DNA of 64,000 nt from assembly GCA_004296455.1 (NCBI GenBank), contig AP018280.1, forward strand, positions 1,922,001 through 1,986,000. The letters are read 5' to 3'. The notes under the pieces were generated by a model. That model was not told the DNA's origin. It was given only the letters and a program-made list of their open reading frames with translations, and did no database searches. Below are positions 8,851 through 16,313 of this stretch, piece by piece (the first letter of the stretch is position 1; every line of letters starts with the position of its first letter). The translations under genes and the position numbers were made by a program. The DNA comes from Calothrix sp. NIES-4101. Lineage in GTDB: Bacteria; Cyanobacteriota; Cyanobacteriia; Cyanobacteriales; Nostocaceae.

Positions 8851-9057
8851 TTTTAATCTCCTTGTTACATTCATTCAAAATTTATTCCTGCACCCGATTG
8901 TACCAAATTCAACATAAATCCCGCTTTCTATCTTGCTTGTAGAAACTCATGCTTGTGCAGAAATATGCGATCGCGCTTGCAGACTGCATCAAGAACTTTT
9001 AAGCTATGTGTATGAAATGAAAACTTTTTGTAAACCTATATTTTCAAAGTACACCTT
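8851..9057. promoter_or_regulatory. Shared upstream region of petG and the CytM-type gene
   Basis: This 207-base spacer separates two divergent genes for photosynthetic or respiratory electron transport, so it must carry both promoters unless one is transcribed from further away. It contains the petG ribosome-binding site (AAGGAG on the minus strand near 8860-8866) and a GCGATCGC octamer near 8968. I see no clear dyad or known operator. Confidence 0.5.
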
Positions 9058-9432
9058 TTGGATAACCGGATTACCACACCTTCCATTCTTCTACAGCGCG
9101 TCATTTTGATGGTGCTGGCAATTTTGCTTGCTATTGTTTTAAGCATATTTGTCGTGCGTGTGGTGCAAGCCTCTGACCCATACGTCAAAACTGTTTTAGC
9201 ACTGAAAGGCGACCCAGTGCAAGGACATGCAATATTCCAAATTAATTGCGCTGGATGTCATGGTTTGGAAGCTTCTGGACGAGTTGGCCCCAGCTTGCAA
9301 GGTGTTTCCAAACATAAGTCTCGCTATGGATTAATTCACCAAGTTATCAGTGGCGAAACTCCACCAATGCCTAAATTTCAAGCTAGTACTAAAGAAATGG
9401 CAGATTTATTAAGTTATTTAGAGACATTATAA
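9058..9432 (+). CDS. cytM: Class I c-type cytochrome, CytM type
   Basis: 124 residues from TTG 9058; an in-frame ATG at 9109 would give 107. A membrane helix lies at about 13-34, then 'VQASDPYVKTVLALKGDPVQGHAIF' (split here at 'LAL'). The haem-binding motif CAGCH is at 64-68 with 'GPSLQGV' after it. 'ISGETPPMPKF' (98-108) supplies Met104 as probable sixth ligand, and the end is 'MADLLSYLETL'. The 'GDPVQGHAIFQINCAGCHG' core and 'SGETPPMP' are hallmarks of cyanobacterial cytochrome cM, a low-abundance membrane-anchored cytochrome implicated in redox balance and respiration. The longer start keeps a short hydrophilic N-terminus before the helix, as usual for CytM, but TTG is unusual. Divergent from petG. 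Confidence 0.87.
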   Translation: MDNRITTPSILLQRVILMVLAILLAIVLSIFVVRVVQASDPYVKTVLALKGDPVQGHAIFQINCAGCHGLEASGRVGPSLQGVSKHKSRYGLIHQVISGETPPMPKFQASTKEMADLLSYLETL

Positions 9433-9462
9433 ATAGTCAGGTTAATTAAGATGGATACGGAG

Positions 9463-9515
9463 GTTGGGAGACGCGGGGACGCGGGGACGCGGGGATTGGG
9501 GGATGTGGGGAAAAA
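9463..9515. repeat. G-rich dispersed repeat with 3 tandem ACGCGGGG units
   Basis: The spacer between the CytM-type gene and the GT22-like gene contains a purine-rich tract starting GGTTGGGAG. It has three perfect 8-base tandem copies of ACGCGGGG at 9471-9478, 9479-9486 and 9487-9494, and then ATTGGGGGATGTGGGG. Related tracts occur near 19639, 21338, 51556, 57341 and 62978, so this belongs to a repeat family dispersed in the window. Confidence 0.75.
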
Positions 9516-9540
9516 TGAATAATAACTGAGCCGCTTGATA

Positions 9541-11040
9541 CTACTCATTCTTCGCCTTTAAAACCTGATTGATATGGTATCCCGGGATAGGGGAACAACT
9601 ACCCTCTCGCTGATAAACACAAGCTTGACGCAAACATTGCTTTTTTCGATAGTTTGGATTGTTAGGGGGGTAGGGAGATTTACTCACGACATAATTAAAA
9701 TGGCTTTGCCATTGTTGCCAGTCGCTATCTTTTTCCAAAATAAATAGGGGAACATTATGGTGGAGATAGGTATAACCTCCAGAAAAGACTGGGGGAATCT
9801 CTTGTAACCCCACACCACAGATATTGGTTTTGGTACTAAGTTGTTGGAAAGTCATTAAATTACCGTAGGAACGATACCAATGGGTTTGGTGACTCAGAAA
9901 CATTAATCCCACCGAGGGAATGATCCAAATTAAGAGACAAGTTGAGATAGTGGGAATAATTTTTTGGCTGGTAAGTTCTGGGGGAAAATATTTTTTGAGT
10001 AATTCAGTTGCCCCTAATCCTACCAATATCATTAACATTGCGATCGCTGGGTAAATAAAGCGATATTCTTTATGAGCAAAAGCACTATGGGTGACAATAA
10101 TTGCCAAGCTTAACCATAACAAAATTGGGCTACGACGAGCGCCGATCGCAGCTAAGACAATAATTGCTGGGGTAAAAATTGACCAAGCTTGCCAGAGAAG
10201 GGATATGTATCCATACCAAGGAGAAACACCATAATTGTGACTTTTCTGTTCAACTGAGTTAATCCAGAAATTCAACCAAAAAGACTGAAAAGGGTATTTC
10301 CAAGTGAAGGCATCAACTGTACCAAAAATGATTAATGCCAAGAGAATACCGGCTGCGATTGGAAATAATTGACTCCGCCATTTCTTACCACAGATAAATA
10401 CCACAGCTAGGAGAATCGTTGGTAAAAGGTGGATACGTAAGCCGGCGACAGTTCCCAACAGACAGCCCACCCAAAAGAAACCCATCTGAGTTTGGCGGAA
10501 TTTGCTGTAAATACCCAGATACAATGCAGGCAAAAGCAGATAAGTCGCGATCGCTTCATTTAATGCTTTCGGTGCAAAGTAAATAATTTCCGACCAAACA
10601 CTACAAAGAACACCAGTAATAAATGCCGCTAAAATGCCACTGGTACGATATGCCCAACAAAAAGCAACGACAACGACACTCAGGGACGACAAACATAAAG
10701 ATATTTTTACCCCCCACAGGTATCCATTAGCTCCCTCACCCATCCATGCTGTCAGACGCATAATCCCCGCTAAGAAACCCGGAAATACCCAAGAACGAAT
10801 ACCATCACGCCATTCCCAAGAGATAATGCCATAACCAAAACTGAGCCGATGGGCAGGTTCTAAGGTTTGAAATATCTCATCGGGCCAAATCATATTCGGG
10901 AAAAAATAGGCACTGGTGACTCGTAAAAGTAAACCCAGGACGGTAATAATCAGTAACGATAAGCGGAAAGTGCTGTTAATTTGGCTACTCATTAATTTTG
11001 ATTTTATATTTATGAGTGGAGACACCCCATACATTCTCAT
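9541..11040 (-). CDS. GT-C membrane glycosyltransferase, GT22 (ALG/PIG mannosyltransferase)-like
   Basis: 499 residues from ATG 11040; an ATG at 10992 gives 483. Eight to ten membrane helices are spread along the protein. The first large non-cytoplasmic loop carries 'MIWPDEIFQTLEPAHRL' followed by 'FGYGIISWEWRDGIRSWVFP'. This is the signature of family GT22: a DE pair after the first helix, then G.G...WEW....RS. GT22 enzymes such as eukaryotic ALG9, ALG12 and PIG-B transfer mannose from dolichyl-phosphate-mannose in the ER. In bacteria the donor is probably polyprenyl-phosphate-linked sugar, and the acceptor is unknown. Later 'KEYRFIYPAIAML' is also typical ('H KE.RF..P'). It is one of three GT-C proteins within 14 kb. 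Confidence 0.85.
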   Translation of the reverse strand: MRMYGVSPLINIKSKLMSSQINSTFRLSLLIITVLGLLLRVTSAYFFPNMIWPDEIFQTLEPAHRLSFGYGIISWEWRDGIRSWVFPGFLAGIMRLTAWMGEGANGYLWGVKISLCLSSLSVVVVAFCWAYRTSGILAAFITGVLCSVWSEIIYFAPKALNEAIATYLLLPALYLGIYSKFRQTQMGFFWVGCLLGTVAGLRIHLLPTILLAVVFICGKKWRSQLFPIAAGILLALIIFGTVDAFTWKYPFQSFWLNFWINSVEQKSHNYGVSPWYGYISLLWQAWSIFTPAIIVLAAIGARRSPILLWLSLAIIVTHSAFAHKEYRFIYPAIAMLMILVGLGATELLKKYFPPELTSQKIIPTISTCLLIWIIPSVGLMFLSHQTHWYRSYGNLMTFQQLSTKTNICGVGLQEIPPVFSGGYTYLHHNVPLFILEKDSDWQQWQSHFNYVVSKSPYPPNNPNYRKKQCLRQACVYQREGSCSPIPGYHINQVLKAKNE

Positions 11041-11329
11041 CTGGGAGATTCCGGTTTACTGAAATAACTACGATCAGCATGAAATGGTGACTAAGGGATG
11101 CAGAGAGTTATTAATTATTAAGGATTTACCAGAGTTAATCCCAGCCAAAAGCTAATAACTCATAATTGGCGTGTTTTCAGGCATTTTATCTCCTTTCCAC
11201 TTTCCCCAAACCGGATTGACAGGCAAAATCTTGATTAAATTTGTATCTCTCTGAACTAGAAACTTCCCACAGATATATAAAACTTTGTATGCTGAGATTA
11301 GAGCGTCTTAATATTTCTTTAGAAAAACT

Positions 11330-13654
11330 GTGCTAGAAGATTTTAGATTAATTATCGATTTGGTTTCGGTTCTCGCTGTCGCAGCTTGTGGTGGTTTGAT
11401 AGCGGCGCTATTACGACAACCTGTTTTATTGGGGTATCTCATTGGCGGGATGGTGGTAGGGCCAACCGGACTCGGGCTAATTAAGGAATTAATCCAAGTT
11501 GAGACGTTAGCACAGTTTGGCGTGGCGTTTTTGTTATTTGCATTGGGTGTAGAATTTTCGTTTGCGGAACTCAGGAAAGTTCAGGCGATCGCTCTTGGTG
11601 GTGGTGGCTTGCAAATCAGTCTGACAATTGGATTTACTGTCCTGATTTGTGCGATTACTGGGGCTTGGGAGGTTTTACCCGCCAAAGGTGTGTTTTTGGG
11701 AGCGATTTTGTCCCTGTCCTCAACTGCGGTAGTCCTCAAATGCTTAATGGAACGCAATGAAACGGAAACACCCCACGGACAGGTTTTATTGGGGATTTTA
11801 GTGGTGCAAGATTTAGCGCTGGGGCTAATGCTAGCAGTGTTACCTGCCCTCAACAAACCAGCTGAGGCGATCGGGATTGCTGTGGTAATGGCATTAGTGA
11901 AAATCGCTTTATTTGCTGCTGGGGCTGTAGTTGCCGGAAAATGGTTGATTCCTCCCTTATTGCGATTGTTAGCCCGCACAGAAAGCCGAGAATTATTTCT
12001 CCTGGGTGTCGTGGCGCTGTGTTTGGGTATTGCCCTGTTGACAGAATATCTGGGACTCTCGATTGAGATGGGGGCATTTGTTGCCGGGTTAATGATATCG
12101 GAAGTTGAATATGCCGACCAAACACTGACCTATGTAGAACCCATCCGAGACATTTTCGCCAGTTTGTTTTTTGTGGCGATCGGTATGTTAATCGACCCGT
12201 TCTTTTTATGGAAAAACTTAGAATTAATTTTGGGGTTGGTAGCCCTAGTAGTGGTTGGTAAATTTTTGATTGTGGCTCCAATTGTAAAATTATTCCGCTT
12301 TCCATTAAAAACTGCCATTATTGCCGGGGTTGGATTAGCGCAAATTGGAGAATTTTCCTTTGTTCTTGCCAGCGAAGGACAAGCTTTAGGGTTAGTTTCT
12401 CGAAAAGTATATTTACTGATTTTGGGAACGACAGCCGTAACTTTGGTAATAACTCCATTTGTGTTGCGGTTAGCACCGATCGCCTTTGATTGGTTAGAGT
12501 CAATTCCTTGGTTGAAGCCTTATATTAGTGGCGAAGGGCAAGCTTTGGAAGTTGCTGATGATTTACCACTTAAAAACCATGTAGTTGTTTGTGGTTACGG
12601 ACGTGTTGGTAAAAACTTAGTTAAATTATTTCAGCAGCATAATTTACCAGTAATTGTCATTGACCAGTCAGAGGCGAGGATTCAGCAATTACGTGATGCC
12701 AAAGTTCCGTATGTTTACGGTAATTGTGCCAGCTTTCATGTATTAGAAACTGCGGGAGTGACTACAGCCCAAGGAATGGCGATCGCACTTCCTGACCCGA
12801 TGAGTAGTAGACTATCGTTAAAGCGGGCTTTGGAATTATCGCCGGAATTAGATATTGTCGTGCGGGCGAATAATAACAAAAATATTGAAGTATTTTACCA
12901 ATTAGGGGCAAGGGAAGTTGTCCAGCCAGAATTTGAAGCCAGCTTGGAAATGGCAGCACATTTATTCACAGATTTAGGTTTATCACCTTCTTTAATTCAG
13001 CGAGAAATGCAACAAATACGTGATCGACACTATCTCGATTTGCGTCCAGAAGAAACAGAATCGGAAGTCTCTCGTAGTTTACGTCAAGCAACCCAAGATT
13101 TGAACCGGCGTTGGTATTCTCTACCTGAAGGTTCTCCGTTGGTGGGAATGACTTTGGAAGAGGCTGATATTCGCTATTTGACAGGTGTCAGCTTAATGGC
13201 AATTCAGCGTCTCAACGGTAAAGAAATTGATTATCCCGACGCAAAAACAACATTAGAAGCAGGAGATAAGTTATTAATAGTTGGTGAAGATGGTGAATTT
13301 GCCGCTTTAGACGAATTTGCTCAAGGCAAGGCGGCAATTCCCAGAGAAAATAGCGCTTGTCAATGGATAAATTTAGGTAATAACTGTCCTGTGATTGGGC
13401 AAACTATTGCAGATTTAGAATTAATTGAAGACTTTGGTGTGCAAGTTCAAGCAATGCGTCGCGATGGTAGATTTATGAAGCTACCAGAAAAAAATACGTT
13501 ATTACAAGTTCGTGATCAATTATTATTTTGTGGTACTTTGTCAGCATTGCAACAACTTGAACGGATACTTGCACCATTATCAGATGTTGTATCACTATCA
13601 ATACCTGTTATGAATGCTGGGAAAACAGAAAATTTAACAGATTTATTTCCCTAG
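11330..13654 (+). CDS. Cation:proton antiporter of the CPA2/KefB type with TrkA-N and two TrkA-C domains
   Basis: 774 residues. Residues 1-395 form about 12 membrane helices of the Na+/H+ exchanger (CPA2) fold, with 'LIGGMVVGPTGLG' and 'FLLFALGVEFS' near the N-terminus and 'IEMGAFVAGLMIS' midway. Around residue 415 the nucleotide-binding TrkA-N (RCK) domain begins at 'HVVVCGYGRVGKNLV'. Two consecutive TrkA-C domains follow: one around 598-665 ('GSPLVGMTLEEADIRYLTGV') and a second around 682-755 ('CPVIGQTIADLEL'). The protein probably exports K+ or Na+ in exchange for protons under nucleotide or redox control; the ion is not decidable. GTG start at 11330. Single gene flanked by GT-C genes. Confidence 0.93.
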   Translation: MLEDFRLIIDLVSVLAVAACGGLIAALLRQPVLLGYLIGGMVVGPTGLGLIKELIQVETLAQFGVAFLLFALGVEFSFAELRKVQAIALGGGGLQISLTIGFTVLICAITGAWEVLPAKGVFLGAILSLSSTAVVLKCLMERNETETPHGQVLLGILVVQDLALGLMLAVLPALNKPAEAIGIAVVMALVKIALFAAGAVVAGKWLIPPLLRLLARTESRELFLLGVVALCLGIALLTEYLGLSIEMGAFVAGLMISEVEYADQTLTYVEPIRDIFASLFFVAIGMLIDPFFLWKNLELILGLVALVVVGKFLIVAPIVKLFRFPLKTAIIAGVGLAQIGEFSFVLASEGQALGLVSRKVYLLILGTTAVTLVITPFVLRLAPIAFDWLESIPWLKPYISGEGQALEVADDLPLKNHVVVCGYGRVGKNLVKLFQQHNLPVIVIDQSEARIQQLRDAKVPYVYGNCASFHVLETAGVTTAQGMAIALPDPMSSRLSLKRALELSPELDIVVRANNNKNIEVFYQLGAREVVQPEFEASLEMAAHLFTDLGLSPSLIQREMQQIRDRHYLDLRPEETESEVSRSLRQATQDLNRRWYSLPEGSPLVGMTLEEADIRYLTGVSLMAIQRLNGKEIDYPDAKTTLEAGDKLLIVGEDGEFAALDEFAQGKAAIPRENSACQWINLGNNCPVIGQTIADLELIEDFGVQVQAMRRDGRFMKLPEKNTLLQVRDQLLFCGTLSALQQLERILAPLSDVVSLSIPVMNAGKTENLTDLFP

Positions 13655-13694
13655 ATAACACGATTTACGCACTCACTACGATTTTACGTCATTA

Positions 13695-13850
13695 CGTAGC
13701 TTGCTTCCCACAGGGTAGTAATCACCAAAATTTATCAAAGCTAGTTACTAGTAAAAAAATAAAATTTAGGAATGTGAATTAAATGGAATGTGAATTAAAT
13801 AAAGTGCAAAAGTAGGGTGCTGTTAGCGCAGCGTAACACACCATATCATA
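13695..13850. repeat. Spacer with short dispersed repeat pieces
   Basis: The 280-base spacer between the antiporter and the next gene contains CGTAGCTTGCTTC at 13695-13707, which recurs exactly at 54888-54900. It also has TGGAATGTGAATTAAA-type direct repeats around 13770-13800, and a TGTTAGCGCAGCGTAACACACC tract (about 13822-13843; its two halves are TGTTAGCGCA and GCGTAACACACC). These resemble the small palindromic spacer repeats common in Nostocales. No gene is seen. Confidence 0.45.
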
Positions 13851-13934
13851 CTTGTTCAGACTTGCAAGTTATTAAATTCTTGTTCCTTAGTAAATAAAGC
13901 TGTAAAATCTTCTTTGATTGGCAACAAACAATTT

Positions 13935-15563
13935 ATGGTGGGAAAAACTACACATTCCAATTTACTGAATGCCAATGTTACTGGTTGGCAACTAGCTCCA
14001 AAGTCGTGGAGATTTTTACTGATTATTATATTAGTCATTAGTATTTTTTTTCGCTTTACCAATCTTGAACGAAAAGTTTTCTGGTTTGATGAGACTGCAA
14101 GCATATTTAAGATTTCAGGTTATACATCAGAAGTATGGTGGGATAACAAATTACCAAACAATCAACTAATCAGCGTTGAAAATTTGCCTAAGTATTATCT
14201 CCCTAATCCTGAGTCTAACGTTATTGACACTATCAAATTTTTAGCACAAGAAGACTCTAAGCACGTGCCTTTGTACTTCGTGATATTGAGATTGTGGGTA
14301 GATTGGTTTGGTAACTCAGTAGTTGTAATGAGAAGTTTGTCGGCTGTGATTAGTCTGCTAACATTCCCCTGTATTTATTGGTTGTGTTTAGAGTTGTTTC
14401 AATCAAGTCTTATAGGATGGATTGGCGTAGCACTGATAGCTGTATCACCCTTTCATCTTTTATATGCTCAGGAAGCACGTATGTATAGTTTGCAGATGGT
14501 AATGATCTTACTATCAAGTGCTATTTTCCTCAGAGCTATCCGCATCAATAACAAGTTAAATTGGGGGCTTTATGCATCAAGTTTGTCACTCTCAATCTAT
14601 ACACATACATTGTGTTTCTATTTAGCCATAGCTCATGGTATCTATGTATTTGCAGCTTATGGTATTCGCCAAAGTAAAGTACTTATCAATTATTTAGTTG
14701 CGACATTAATAGCGCTGTGTACTTTTGTACCTTGGTTATTTTTTATTATTACCCACGCTGAAAAAGTTGCTGGCTCAATGGATTGGGCAACTCAACCAAT
14801 GCCACTGTTTGTTTTGATGAGACATTGGGCAATTGACTTGAGCCGTATTTTTATCGATTTTTATCCTAGTAATAATTTGAGTGAATTCAGTAATAGCTTA
14901 TCAATTTTTTGTATGACGATTACTTTCATTTTAGTAGGATACTTAATTTATTATATTTGTCTTCATGCTCCCAGAAAAACTTGGATATTTATCTTGAGCT
15001 TAATAGGTATTCCATTCCTGTCTCTAGCATTACCAGATATTCTACTTGGTGGAATTCGCTCATATAATAGTCGATATTTAATTGCATCTTATTTAGGAAT
15101 TCACTTAGCTGTTGCTTATTTAATGACTACGAAAATAATTTTATCGTCTCCAATGTGGCGACAGAAATTATGGCAGATTGTGACATTAACATTAATTGGA
15201 TGCGGAATTAGCTCATGTATAATCATCTCCCCAGCAGAAACTTGGTGGAACAAGTATTATGCTTCTGAAAATTTGCCAGTAGCTAAGATTGTGAATCAAT
15301 CTGAACAACCACTTTTACTCATTGAAAATTATTGGTGGTCTGAGGGCAATTTATATTCAATGAGTCATTTTTTAAAACCAAAAGTTAAAATTCAGGCATT
15401 AACTGAAGGCAAGATGATTAGCAAAATTCCTGATAATTTTCACAATGTGTTCTTATTTAATCCATCTGAAACATTGCAAAAAAATATCAAAAAAAGCCAA
15501 AATTATCAAATTAAGCCAGTTTATAATGGTAAGCGCTTCCTACTTTGGAAATTAGAAAAATAA
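13935..15563 (+). CDS. GT-C membrane glycosyltransferase, GT39/ArnT-like
   Basis: 542 residues from the ATG at 13935; an in-frame TTG at 13914 adds seven. Ten or more hydrophobic helices are spaced along the protein. The first extracytoplasmic loop has 'FWFDETASIF' (acidic pair D52-E53), the usual catalytic or metal-binding site of GT39/GT83-like enzymes. A second loop has 'HVPLYFVILRLWVDWFG', the typical 'H.P.Y......W...FG' block, followed by 'RSLSAVIS' and 'LLYAQEARMYSL', another hallmark. These enzymes move sugars from polyprenyl-phosphate donors to lipids, proteins or polysaccharides outside the membrane. AT-rich compared with neighbouring genes. No obvious operon partner. Confidence 0.88.
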   Translation: MVGKTTHSNLLNANVTGWQLAPKSWRFLLIIILVISIFFRFTNLERKVFWFDETASIFKISGYTSEVWWDNKLPNNQLISVENLPKYYLPNPESNVIDTIKFLAQEDSKHVPLYFVILRLWVDWFGNSVVVMRSLSAVISLLTFPCIYWLCLELFQSSLIGWIGVALIAVSPFHLLYAQEARMYSLQMVMILLSSAIFLRAIRINNKLNWGLYASSLSLSIYTHTLCFYLAIAHGIYVFAAYGIRQSKVLINYLVATLIALCTFVPWLFFIITHAEKVAGSMDWATQPMPLFVLMRHWAIDLSRIFIDFYPSNNLSEFSNSLSIFCMTITFILVGYLIYYICLHAPRKTWIFILSLIGIPFLSLALPDILLGGIRSYNSRYLIASYLGIHLAVAYLMTTKIILSSPMWRQKLWQIVTLTLIGCGISSCIIISPAETWWNKYYASENLPVAKIVNQSEQPLLLIENYWWSEGNLYSMSHFLKPKVKIQALTEGKMISKIPDNFHNVFLFNPSETLQKNIKKSQNYQIKPVYNGKRFLLWKLEK

Positions 15564-15576
15564 TTTCTCATATTTA

Positions 15577-15882
15577 TTATTCCTTTTGACTTCGGTATCC
15601 TGCAAATTCCTCATCCGCAAAATATTTCTGGGTTTCTATATTTGCTTGGATGTCATGTAGAGTTTGCCATCCTGGTTCCCAAAATTCTCGGTCTTGCAAT
15701 ATCTTAGCGTTAATCCAAAATTTTACATTGGGGTCACAGGAGGAAATCATTTCTGCATATACCCATTTCCCCTGATTTTTGCGGTTGATAACTTCAAAAT
15801 GTCTCCATCCATCTACTTTTTGCTGTGCTGTCCATTTAGAACCCAGTAAATATGGAAATTTTTGTTTTTTAGGTTTAGGCAT
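15577..15882 (-). CDS. TIGR02450-type Trp-rich small protein
   Basis: 101 residues from the ATG at 15882 (an upstream ATG at 15918 would add 12). 'PKPKKQKFPYLLGSKWTAQQ' at the N-terminus, 'GWRHFEVINRK', 'VYAEMISSCDPNVKFWINAK' and 'LQDREFWEPGWQTL' match the small Trp-rich family described as TIGR02450, found in cyanobacteria and marine proteobacteria. The conserved Trp residues (GSKWT, GWRHF, FWINA, FWEPGW) are all present. I chose the second ATG because the family starts with the basic 'KPK' segment. Function is unknown; the protein is probably cytosolic. The gene's end lies 13 bp from the end of the preceding convergent glycosyltransferase gene. Confidence 0.85.
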   Translation of the reverse strand: MPKPKKQKFPYLLGSKWTAQQKVDGWRHFEVINRKNQGKWVYAEMISSCDPNVKFWINAKILQDREFWEPGWQTLHDIQANIETQKYFADEEFAGYRSQKE

Positions 15883-15918
15883 AATGTTTTCAGAAGTTTT
15901 AATACTGATATTAATCAT

Positions 15919-16313
15919 AAATCATTAAAAAACCATATCTCCAAATTTGCAATAGCCGGGGATATTCAAGTATTGGATATTCAAGTATTGATGTAATTAC
16001 AGCTAGAAGTAAGTTTTTTCTAGATTCATTCACCTAATTAGTAATTTATGAGATATTGAAACCGATTATAATTCCCTGAGGGAAAAATCAAATTTGCGAT
16101 CGCACTCCAATAGTATCCTTAGAGCTAATCTACAACTATATATACTTAACTAGTATTTTTACTTATGTATAAATACTACCTTGGAGGCTGTCCCATCAAA
16201 AAAAATTGTATACTTTGCACCTTCAGATGTGGTGAGAGCAAAATGGAAAAGCCAAAATAGAAGCACGGGCTTTAATTTACAAAGTCTCGGCTTGAACAAG
16301 GAGTCTGTCAAGA
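15919..16313. other. Spacer upstream of the PutA gene, with a 15-bp tandem duplication
   Basis: A 395-base AT-rich spacer between the divergent Trp-rich gene and the PutA gene. It carries a perfect tandem duplication, GATATTCAAGTATTG, at 15961-15975 and 15976-15990, a GCGATCGC octamer near 16097, and the PutA ribosome-binding site AAGGAG at 16298-16303. No conserved ORF is evident. Confidence 0.6.

Noticed and set aside
15919-16313. CRISPR-like repeat because of the tandem GATATTCAAGTATTG
   Set aside because: Only two adjacent copies without spacers, and no cas genes in the window.
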